Source: Corticium candelabrum
Taxonomy: Eukaryota > Porifera > Homoscleromorpha > Homosclerophorida > Plakinidae
Assembly (NCBI RefSeq): GCF_963422355.1
Contig: NC_085095.1
Location: 6,792,327-6,856,326, forward strand
DNA length: 64,000 nt
Direction: 5' to 3'
The position numbers and the translations under genes were made by a program. Position 1 is the first letter of the stretch. Each line of letters starts with the position of its first letter. The notes under the pieces were generated by a model that saw only the letters and a program-made list of their open reading frames with translations, was not told where the DNA came from and did no database searches. Below, piece by piece: positions 55,077-64,000 of the stretch.

Positions 55077-57270
55077 TTTAGCCTGTTGTGACTGGATCCC
55101 GGATAAGCATATGCGTGCCGATATTTAAGTTTTGTTAAAGTACGGACAAGTAACTATAGTGAAATTCATATTGCTATAGCTACTTATATCGAACGGGGAA
55201 TAGTTTGTTCGTAACAGATGGCTGTGATGGAAGATTCTGTAACTAGCTACTGAAACTCAGCTCAGCCGTCTGATGTAAAATACCATCAAGTATAAAATAC
55301 TAGTATTACAATTAATATTAATGTTATAATTATATCAATAACTTGAACAAAAACTATTTAGACATGACCAGCTGCTGAACTAATATATAAAAACACCTGA
55401 AAATGCAAATGTAAAATGCGATGTTGACAGTTGAGAGATGTACATGTAGACAGATGAGAATGTGGTAAACTAGCTTGTCGTGTGTTGTAGCAACATCTAT
55501 TCAGGAAGTAGATCTATGTCAGATGTTTCTACCTTAGGTGTGGTAATTTTGCATTAGAGGGTTAATTTCATTTTGCTTTTTCTTGGAGCAAGGTGTGATA
55601 GGTTGTGGTTGTATCTAAATTGTCAGACCTGGCTTCTTATTCTTTGTGTGCACTTGTTTTCTTTGTGTTTTTATGATAAGACCTGACCTATATTGCATAG
55701 CGGCATGGACAAGCATGCATGCTCAGCAGTTTACTAATATACAGAAACTAAATGGTAATTGTAGTTCTCATTGTTCTGTTGGACAACACAGAGTTGTCTG
55801 CATGTTTGTGGAAAATGACATCATAGGTTGTTAGGTTGAGCATCTTTGTTTAGCTTAGTTACTAGTATAGAGTATCTAGTTGCTATTTATTGTCTTATTA
55901 TATGGTGGTGGTCTGTGCATTCATCTCACATACATTAGGCGGGGTACCTTACAGGAGGAAGAGCATGTTTGTTTGATTTTCTACTCTGTAGTAACATGAG
56001 AGACTGATAGCTAATCAGGCTCCATATATGATGAATGGAACATCAGATTGGTAGACATGTAGTAGAGTCTTGGACTGTCAGCTGTGTGACAAGATATATA
56101 AGAGTTCTATTTCTAGTCCATGAATACTGTCAATATATTATTGTAAGAGCTTTGGGTATTATTTCACAATCTTGTTTTAAACAGAAGTTATGTCAATATC
56201 AATGGGAACGACTTTGTCGAGATTATTTATTGTTGATAAGAACTAACACGTGGTCACAATCCACTGTTGCAATTTTTACATATCTACATAGTCTGTACAT
56301 GTACGATGATTTTATAAACTTTTATTGTGGAACACACAAGCTGTCCTCTAGCAATATGGCAGCTCGATTATGCAGAATAGACTTCTAATTTTCTAATCAG
56401 ATTTTGAAGTTGTCACAAGACATGACTTTGTATAATATGAACGGAACGTGCAGAAGTTGGTTGACAGCGAATCTGTATGACGTCAATCACTTTATAGTTC
56501 TAATAACCATTGCTGCATTCATTTTGTGTCGCAATTGCTCATTACAAATTAAAATGCCTGTAGGTCTGATTGTGTTCAGAATGTGTGTGGTGTGGCATAC
56601 GTGGCACAGCAGTTTCACCTGCATTCTTGGTTATTGTTGTCCATCTGCCAATTTACATCACTTAGATAATCATATTTCGGCAACAAGGTAAAGGCTTGGT
56701 CAGGAACATAAGGAAGTTGATTGTTGACTAAATTTGGAATGAGTCAGATGGGCGAGGGTCTTCTGAGCTCTTCCTATTTAACTGGATTATATATTTAAGA
56801 CTGTCACACACTAAAAATTTTGTTGATTATTTTTATGTATTGTTATCAATCGACTGCTTTGTTGTGGGTGTCTGTTCTATGGATAGGATACATGCAGCTG
56901 GTCTGGACACAATCTTGCTGTAATTTGAAACGACTTGATTATGAGCACGGTGCACATATATTTAGTTGGACTTGTGCAAATAGGGCTTGACAATAGTGTA
57001 TGTAGACGACCGTTCACGTCATAAATGGATAGCACTGTTTGTAAACTGACCAAAAATATATATCAGCGAATACAGATACTGTGGAAAGTAGCGAAGTTAG
57101 AGTTCATTTGAGATAAACATCTTATAATCACAAGGTCATTCTATGTCATTTCTATATCTACAGAGCTCTTGTTCCTGAAGACAGCTTAACACTGTACGGC
57201 TGCTTGTACTAGAGAACTGATGAATAATCGTAAATGTATATAGTCTGTAACACTTGAAGCAGTATTCTTC
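55077..57270. other. Intergenic, RALGAPB promoter and POU 3' flank
   Basis: 2.2 kb, AT-rich. Open frames of up to 117 codons on the + strand (56035-56388, 56404-56691) have no recognisable motif and no splice partners. Part is probably the POU gene 3'UTR. Confidence 0.5.
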
Positions 57271-58170
57271 TTATCCACAAGCATGACCCATTGAAGCTCC
57301 ATTGTAATCCGGTGCTTTGTAACCTGTTGGTTTTCCCCAGTAGAGTGACTTTCGAATTCTCTTCTCTCGTTGTCTTCTGTTGCAAAACCACACTCGAACT
57401 ACTTCTTTTTCTAGTTGCAAGTAGTTTGCAATTCTGACGATTTCTTTTGGCGATGGTTTGTGCTGCCTGAGGAATTGTTTCTCTAGTGCATCTTTGCCAG
57501 TGATTCCAATCGTCGTTCGCCTTTTCCTTTTTCGGGGATCTCCTTCCCCGCTTAGTTCCAGAGCTTTGAAGGTTTTTTCTGCTTCATTGAGCCACTTCTC
57601 CAGAATGGGCTTCAGTTTGCATGCATTTTTGTAACTCAGCTGTAGATTTTCAAAACGACAGATTGTCGTCTGACTGAAGTCAGTACCATGGATGGCTACC
57701 AGAGCATGTCCTACATGTGTCTGAGTGTAGCCGAGCTTCTGGCGTTTGTTTTTGAACTCGTTGGCGAAACTCTCCAACTGTTTGAGTTCCTCGGGCTTCT
57801 CAGTAGGCACAGCTGCTGCCGAGGTCTTTCTTACCACAGGCTGCTGAATAGTAGGAAAATAGATGGGACTGCAGCTAGTGCGTGTGTTGGCGATGTTGGT
57901 GTTCTGTCCACTGGTGCTGCCGTCATAGTAGGTCTGAGTTGAGGCGTGTAGATCTTGGTAGCCATACATGTTAGAGGAGTGAAGTGGGTTGTATGCAGAG
58001 AATGGTGACTGAAACTGCTGCAAGTTGAATGGGTCTTGGATGACAGAAGGAGGTGCTCCATAGTTTGCTGCCTGCATGGCAGCCCACGCAAACTCAGTTT
58101 GTGCTGCCAGGTGCTCCGCTGTAGATGATTGTAGTTGATATGCTGTTGTGGCCATTGCTGTCTCAGACAC
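57271..58170 (-). CDS. POU1F1: POU class I homeodomain transcription factor
   Basis: Single-exon 299-aa DNA-binding regulator (nucleus). The N-terminal 125 residues are Gln/Ser/Tyr-rich and likely activating. The POU-specific domain (about 126-199) includes [38 protein letters not shown] and [20 protein letters not shown]. After a short linker, the POU homeodomain (about 214-273) starts [20 protein letters not shown] and has helix 3 [15 protein letters not shown]. The residues are closest to class I (Pit-1): GYTQTNVGEAL/AAVHGS in Pit-1 and RRTTIS-type homeodomain start. The symbol marks the class; one-to-one orthology with vertebrate POU1F1 is inference. It is divergent from ATP5PO with 915 bp between start codons. 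Confidence 0.92.
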   Translation of the reverse strand: MSETAMATTAYQLQSSTAEHLAAQTEFAWAAMQAANYGAPPSVIQDPFNLQQFQSPFSAYNPLHSSNMYGYQDLHASTQTYYDGSTSGQNTNIANTRTSCSPIYFPTIQQPVVRKTSAAAVPTEKPEELKQLESFANEFKNKRQKLGYTQTHVGHALVAIHGTDFSQTTICRFENLQLSYKNACKLKPILEKWLNEAEKTFKALELSGEGDPRKRKRRTTIGITGKDALEKQFLRQHKPSPKEIVRIANYLQLEKEVVRVWFCNRRQREKRIRKSLYWGKPTGYKAPDYNGASMGHACG

Positions 58171-59085
58171 TGTATTGTGGTCGATGCTCTACAGTGAATG
58201 CCAGAGAATGAGGGAATCTGCTTAGTGGCTACAACGTTTTATGATCTGTCCTCAGCTCCGGGAGGGAGGGCTCAATTAAATTGGTGGCAATAGCAAAGCA
58301 GTAGAATAAACATCATACTTTACCGAATAATGCCACGTTTTCAACGAGCCTTAATTGGGTATGGATTCTGGACACCCAGTAAGTGACTCTAATACACACT
58401 TTTTGTTCTCATTTCTATCTTCTCTTGATTAAACTGCGCGAATAGTAGAGACTAGAAACAGAGATCTGACTTCCTTTACGGAAAATCAGTAGACCTGACT
58501 TGTGTATGCATAACCATGACTTGAGGTAATATTTTCTTGTGGCTGCGGGAAGGCAGCGGTTTCCTTCCAACAAAATCTATAACTCGGGCTATAAGCCTTT
58601 CCGTGACACGCGCTAGATTACAGCCATATCCGGTCGTTACTGCCAACTTTTCAGTCGCTTACGGAGAAGACTCACTATATCAACGAACCAAAGCGAAAAC
58701 GGATTCTGATATGATTGAACGAAGCCTTAGCTCTAACTGGACACTAGCTTTGTTGCACGTAGGAAACTAGCGGGACAGTGTTTGCTCAGAATAGAGCTAA
58801 GAAAGCACCAAATAATACTGCTCTGCTCTTCTTTTGCTGCAGGTCTAGTGATAAGAGCCTATAGCTACGGATGAGGCCTCAGGATTGTGCTGAGAGGACT
58901 GAAGACCTGCAGCTGCATATTCACGGAATGAATTTACTAAAAACGTGACCACGTAAAATTTATGGAGCCTCTGAATTGAGTAAAGGCGAAGTCGTATGAA
59001 TTCGTGGGGAATTCCTAATTCCTTCATCTGACTGCGTCGTTTGTTCTTGATATCAACGCGGATATAACGTGCGTGAGCGTACAAA
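58171..59085. other. Divergent intergenic region, POU to ATP5PO
   Basis: 915 bp holding the promoters of the POU gene (-) and ATP5PO (+). No repeat or RNA gene was seen. The short frames here are not conserved-looking. Confidence 0.5.
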
Positions 59086-60950
59086 ATGGCTACCACTCTG
59101 AAACTTGTGAGATGACTAGCTAGCGGTTTCCTGATTTCTATCCGAAACGTCTCGTTTATTTAGGTACGAAGGAGTTTTGGCGTGTCATCGGGTCTTCGTG
59201 ATATCGTCAAGGTAAGGCAGAAAATGTCCGGGAAGACTTCATTTCAACGTTTTTCTGTCTAGGCGCCCATTCAAGTATTTGGTGTTGAAGGTCGCTATGC
59301 TCATGCCATCTTCTCAGCAGCTGCAAGAAAAAAGAAGCTAGAAGAGGTCGAAAAGGAGTTACAAGGCGTAAAGGTGTGGCTGCCTCGAATTTGTAGTTTT
59401 GAACACAAATCGAGCAACAATGGTTACATATTCGTTGTAGAGTGTTATTGAGAGTAACTCATCACTTTTCGATTATTTGACTAATCCGATAGTGAAGAGA
59501 GACCACAAGAAAGGTAGAATACACTGTCAATGTGAACATGTACAGAAAACCAAATTATTTCTGTAATTTTTCTTTTCAGAAACTCTTCAAGAACTCTTGA
59601 AGAAGTCGTCACCAATAACAGTCAATCTGTTCAGTAAGAAAAATTACTCGAAATTTTAATTGTGAACAAGAGTGACATTTTGAAGATGCTCTCGCTGAGA
59701 ACAATCGACTTGGCAGAACGTTGGGAGTGATAGGAGCTTACGACAGAATTATGAGTGCACATAGGGGAGAGGTCGAGTGTGTGGTGACTGCAGCCAAGGT
59801 GAGTAATTTACTTTCATAATTGCTATATTTCATAATTCCCAAATGTAGTCAAGCTTTGAGCGAGAGTGTGTTTAAGTTAAGTTACTTTAACTGCAAGTGG
59901 AGTAACTTCCTTGGAAGTCTGTTTATGATTAGATTCTATGTCGGGATGCCACCAATTTATTTCTTACCTTGCGACAATGCTAATTCTTTCAGTTGACTTC
60001 TGCATTCAAGCTGATCGTTGCATTTGATGCCCTTACTGTAATAGCAAATATTTACATCTACGTATTTCAGCTTTTATTGCCAAACATGATTGCGTCAGTT
60101 TTTCTAAGAGTAGTAGTGATATGTCGTGATACTATGCTCAGGACTAAAACAATTGCTGGTGTTTATACAGGTGACTTATCTGTGTTTGTGTAAAATCTTG
60201 TGTCTGAACAATTGGGTGAACACAAGTTCAACACTTCTAATTCTGTTGTCTTGGATAGCTGATCTCACAGCAACAGTTTTATTAAATGCAGACCATTGTG
60301 ATCAGGCAGAGTTTTCAGAATTATGTTTGGTGTATTAGGACTATTTATACTTTGTGTTTGACAAATATGTGTTGCTATTGTGTTAGCTGTTTGTGATTTT
60401 GTAGCAACTGACTGAACCTGAATTGAAAGAACTGAAGGCATCCTTGTCAGGTTTTCTGCAGAAAGGGCAGGCATTGAAGCTAGAAACAAAGGTGAGATGT
60501 TATTGGAGTCTTGCTAATTTGTTTTATAGTGTTGCTTCCAAGTTTTAATTTTGCCAATGCTTGAATGCAAATTTATGTTTAGATGCCTTAGGACAGGTGT
60601 TGTGTGCATCCCATAACTTGATATTGCTAATCCACAGCCTTCCTTTCCATTTTATGTAAACGGATTGCCTTACTGTGTAGCAGGTTTACTCTAGCCTCAC
60701 ACTCTCATACAGAGAATGCGAAGCCAGGGGTTTTTCTTGCTTGGCATTCCTGCTGTTTGTACGTGTATGTGTGAGGCTACGGTTATGATTATGATATATA
60801 CAGTGAGTGGTAATGTGTTAGTTTTGTTATTCTTAGATTGATTCTTCTCTGTTGGGTGGTCTGGTGGTAGAAATTGGTGACAAGCGTATTGACATGACGG
60901 TGAAGGCCAAGGTAAAGAAAATCAGGGATTTGTTGATGGAGGCTGTGTAG
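59086..60950 (+). CDS. ATP5PO: Mitochondrial ATP synthase OSCP subunit
   Basis: Peripheral-stalk subunit that joins F1 to Fo in the mitochondrial inner membrane. Eight exons: 59086-59106, 59164-59211, 59263-59373, 59441-59513, 59580-59633, 59686-59798, 60405-60491, 60837-60950; 621 nt, 206 aa (human 213). The N-terminus [19 protein letters not shown] is a typical basic presequence. The mature part matches the family: [20 protein letters not shown] (human PPVQVYGIEGRYATALYSAA), [79 protein letters not shown]. All junctions keep frame. Confidence 0.96.
60691..60780. repeat. Short inverted repeat in ATP5PO intron
   Basis: ctagcctcaca near 60691 and tgtgaggcta near 60770 are complementary across about 65 bp. 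Possibly a small foldback element. Confidence 0.35.
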
Positions 60951-61134
60951 ACAAACACACGCTTAGAGTCATACCTCAATTTGTCTATGCACGAGTTGTC
61001 TACGTTGGGTAGATTATCAATGTAACCATCTTATATTCTTGTCTGCCAATGGCGTATGCTAAGTCTTTCAAGATATACTGAATTCTATAGTTTTGTTTCC
61101 CCGTTTGTACAACCCGGTGCTCACTGGTTATCAT

Positions 61135-64000
61135 TTAGTTACAATCAGACAGTCCACTTCCTTCAAGTCGATGAAGCTCGTGGAGGATGTCCCCTACAGA
61201 GTTGCTTCCTTCTTTGTCTTTCCTCTTGAACTTTCCCAACATTCCTTTGAAACTGTATTTTCTTTTAGCCTTTTCTGAAGGCATTAGCATGCTGATGCTT
61301 GTGCTTCTTGTGGTTAACTCTGAATGGAGGCTTGGAAGACTAACATCTCCATGCAGTGATGACGATGATATTTTCTTGCTTTTGATCATCGATGTGGATG
61401 TTGTTCGTCTTTCAGTCATTTGACTTGCTCTTTGCACTGTTTGTCTACCTCTTCCATGCAAGAACACACACCACTGTTGACGCATTTCCTTTCTTCTGAA
61501 GCAGTAGAAAATGAAGATGAAAAATCCTTGTGTTGTGTTGAAAATTGCAAAGAGATACTGGAAGACTAGACGGACATCAGAGACTGTCAGAAACCCAAAC
61601 GCCCATGTCAGTCCCATCAGTACCAGAAGAGAAAATGCCGCACGTGGTTGAGATGACACATCGTCTTTTCTGATACTTGAATGGTGTCGTGCTGAGCGAC
61701 ACATTACCCTTACAACCAACCCAAAGGAAATGCTGTTGGCCAATAGAATGAGCGCAGCAGGAGTAAGCAAAGCATAGATGAAGGCCGGATGCGTAATGTG
61801 GCAACTGCGGCAAACCATGATAGTGAGTGATACTGGCAGTTATAGCCTAGACTCAATGCTTACTATGTGATACCGCCGTAGTTGTCAGTCGACTGGCCTG
61901 CTGTTGTAGCTACTATGACAGCCGGTATACCTGCAGACAGCAATCCACGAGCGAATAGAAAGAACTGGTAAACAATGCCACTCACCCCATCCTATGATTG
62001 AGCATTTAAGGATAAAATGATTGATATCAGTACTGAAGACGAGCACTAACAGCAAATAGAGATTGAATGCTTCAATGCCCATCCACAGTAGAGCAGACAA
62101 GGTGAAGTAGTGAATGAGAGCACCAGCCGCTTTGCAAACTGCCTGATTGCCTGTTCGATCAATACCCGCCCAAAAAACGACAATAAGCCCAATGAGAGCA
62201 AGACACAGGTTGATTAGAATTTTGTTCGGCCTGTTTTCCAACTGTTTTCTATAAAGAATATTCCAGAATTAGACCAACACGATTGATTGATTAAACTAAG
62301 AACATACGGGAAAATGGTGAGCGTGAGGACGCTGAGCACCAAACCACCAAGAGACAATGAACATCCAACATAGGTGATAATACTGAGTGCCAGCTTATCG
62401 CCTTTTCCGAGACATTTAGGTCGGTTGGGACCATCCATATTCTACAGTTGACATACAGTACATCCACAGCTTAGTACCATGACTAACAGAACTATCAGAT
62501 TTTGTACTTACCATTAAGAGAGCAAAGTTTGTAAGGTGATTGCAGTGACATTTAGTGGCGCCGCTATTTGTGGAGACAACAACACACCCTTGATCCGACC
62601 AAAATTCACCTGCATTGTGTAGTATATACATTGTAGTGTTTTAAGAAATTCGGACGTAGAGATCGAGTGAATCATACCTGATGGTGTGCTCTGCCAGAAC
62701 ACACAGCGTGCCTCTTCTCCACACTGTATAGCAGCAAAGTTAGAAATTTGGTATGACAAATTTCAGTACATACTGTAATGTACTACTGTACTAATACAGT
62801 GGATTATGGTTCTAACCACATGCTGTATTGTATTGTACTAATACAGTGTATTATGGTTCTAACCTTGTCTGTATGTTGCAATGTAATCGTGACCGGTTCG
62901 CTCAAATTGGTCAACGAATTGTTTGAAAACGATACCGAAACGACGTTACTGTTGATGCGATAAGTATCGTTGTGCTGTTTCTCGGTCGGAAACAGTGTGT
63001 CGTTTCGATAGATGATGATTCCCAATGGTAGTCGCTGCCATTGCCTCCTTAGCAAACCATGTGCTTGTCGTAGCACAGATCTTGGTATTATGACGGTTAC
63101 ATCCGGTGAAATGTCAGATGCATTGTCTTTGCCTAATACACTCGTGCTGTTGAAGTAGTTGTTATCGGTGCCTTTGTAAAAGCTGTAGTTGTATGTACTG
63201 TACTGTTCGGGATTTGTTATGGCAATCCTGTGAGCAACTATGTTTGGTGATTTGAGTTGGACGTCTGCTTTCTGGGAGGAGACGACCAGACTCAGCACCG
63301 TGTTCTCCAACATTGCAGAGATTCTATGGTTTATAGAGACTCGATGGAGTCGAGACGCAATGCTACATAAAGTTTGATCACGACTTACCGTGATGACGCT
63401 TTACTTTGTTGTTGACTCTCTATGATGGCCTCGTAGGGAGCTTGTAGCATGCTGCTTGTTGTGCGGACGATATTTTTGATAACCTTGCGGTAGACGGGAA
63501 ACCGTGATGAAATATTATTGTCCTTATTTGTTATGCACAAAGCGTGGATATGGACATACGGTGAACTAGTTTTTCCAGGTAATTTGAGGGTTAGGGTTAG
63601 AGTTAGGGTTATGGGTTAGGGATGCATTGTTTGTAGTGGCGATCCATGGTTTGTACAGGCAATCCATGGATTGTCCAAATCTGCGCTTTGCGCACAACAT
63701 ACACATTCATTGAGTGTGAGAATGAACGGCGTTTACCTCTGTGTCGTTTGTGGAACGAGTTTGTGCAATTTGTTCCAGTAAACTGACAACATCGAGCACG
63801 CTTGTGTTGTTCATCTGGAACGAATTACTCTGCGAGAGATCAGACAGTTGAACGGAGACCTGTAATATGCTATCGCTGGTGACAGGCATCTGCAAGCAAG
63901 AGCACAGCAAATATCACAATCATATGTATGTTGCACAGTTTGATGAGTGTTTACTGCAGTCAGTCGTTTTAAATCTGATTGCCACCTAGGCCTCATCTTG
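61135..64000 (-). CDS. Adhesion G protein-coupled receptor (5' end outside window)
   Basis: Class B2 receptor, minus strand, partial. Exons from the right: 64000 to about 63954 (partial), 63889-63737, 63483-63389, 63323-62864, 62723-62678, 62609-62512, 62441-62308, 62248-61986, 61930-61864, 61804-61135. The extracellular part is a GAIN domain with many N-glycosylation sites. The GPS spans [16 protein letters not shown] to [13 protein letters not shown], with the HL|T autocleavage site and the Stachel TNFALLM. TM1 is [22 protein letters not shown]2 [21 protein letters not shown]3 [22 protein letters not shown]5-7 follow ([52 protein letters not shown]). The cytoplasmic tail of about 110 residues is Ser/Lys-rich, ending GLSDCN. 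Subfamily cannot be set without the missing N-terminus. Confidence 0.9.
63585..63620. repeat. Interstitial TTAGGG repeats
   Basis: About five TTAGGG-type hexamers, two of them degenerate, in an intron of the adhesion GPCR gene. Confidence 0.7.

Noticed and set aside
56035-56691. Two + strand frames of 117 and 95 codons
   Set aside because: No family motifs, composition like the surrounding AT-rich DNA; likely POU 3' flank.

Overview
The window is animal nuclear DNA. It is intron-rich: introns are mostly 50-200 bp GT-AG, with some of 1-2 kb. It carries many (TG)n/(CA)n microsatellites and short transposon remnants. A class I POU factor, an adhesion GPCR, a SASH1-type adaptor, a heterotrimeric G alpha and RALGAPB place it in Metazoa. 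Compact genes and the mix of families (NB-ARC-TPR STAND protein, bestrophin-like channel) suggest an early-branching, sponge-like animal. That placement is inference; no species marker was recognised. Exon coordinates were worked out by eye from splice sites, reading-frame continuity and remembered family sequences, so a boundary may be off by a few bases.

Layout. 1-2.99 kb: no gene recognised. 2.99-4.08 kb (+): ribosomal protein S4. 4.77-8.44 kb (+): G protein alpha subunit. 8.44-12.4 kb: transposon-rich intergenic DNA (hAT-like element, SINE, LINE remnant, perfect hairpin, unclassified TIR element). 12.42-14.51 kb (-): ankyrin-repeat/coiled-coil protein. It is head-to-head with 15.60-20.87 kb (+), a bestrophin-like membrane protein with a long disordered tail. 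20.9-24.1 kb: LINE fragments embedded in (GACA)n. 24.11-32.34 kb (+): SASH1-like scaffold (SAM, SLY, SH3, SAM, SAM). 32.48-33.87 kb (-): intronless METTL25-type methyltransferase, divergent by 60 bp from 33.93-36.88 kb (+) RABL3. 37.5-44.1 kb (+): NB-ARC-TPR STAND ATPase ending in a CaaX box. 44.5-46.0 kb: a ~490 bp pure (TG)n array and two tandem tRNA-derived SINEs. 46.14-55.05 kb (-): RALGAPB. 57.27-58.17 kb (-): POU class I factor. 59.09-60.95 kb (+): mitochondrial ATP synthase OSCP. 61.14 kb to the right edge (-): adhesion GPCR, 5' end outside the window.

The genes do not form one pathway. Housekeeping functions (RPS4, ATP5PO, METTL25-like) alternate with signalling genes (G alpha, aGPCR, SASH1, RABL3, RALGAPB) and one candidate innate-immune STAND receptor. 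The most notable signals are the modular 126-nt TPR exons and CaaX tail of the STAND gene, an intron in the SASH1 gene that is mostly a copy of a hairpin repeat found elsewhere in the window (introner-like), retroelements repeatedly lodged inside microsatellites, and NRF1-type palindromes about 17 bp upstream of two start codons.
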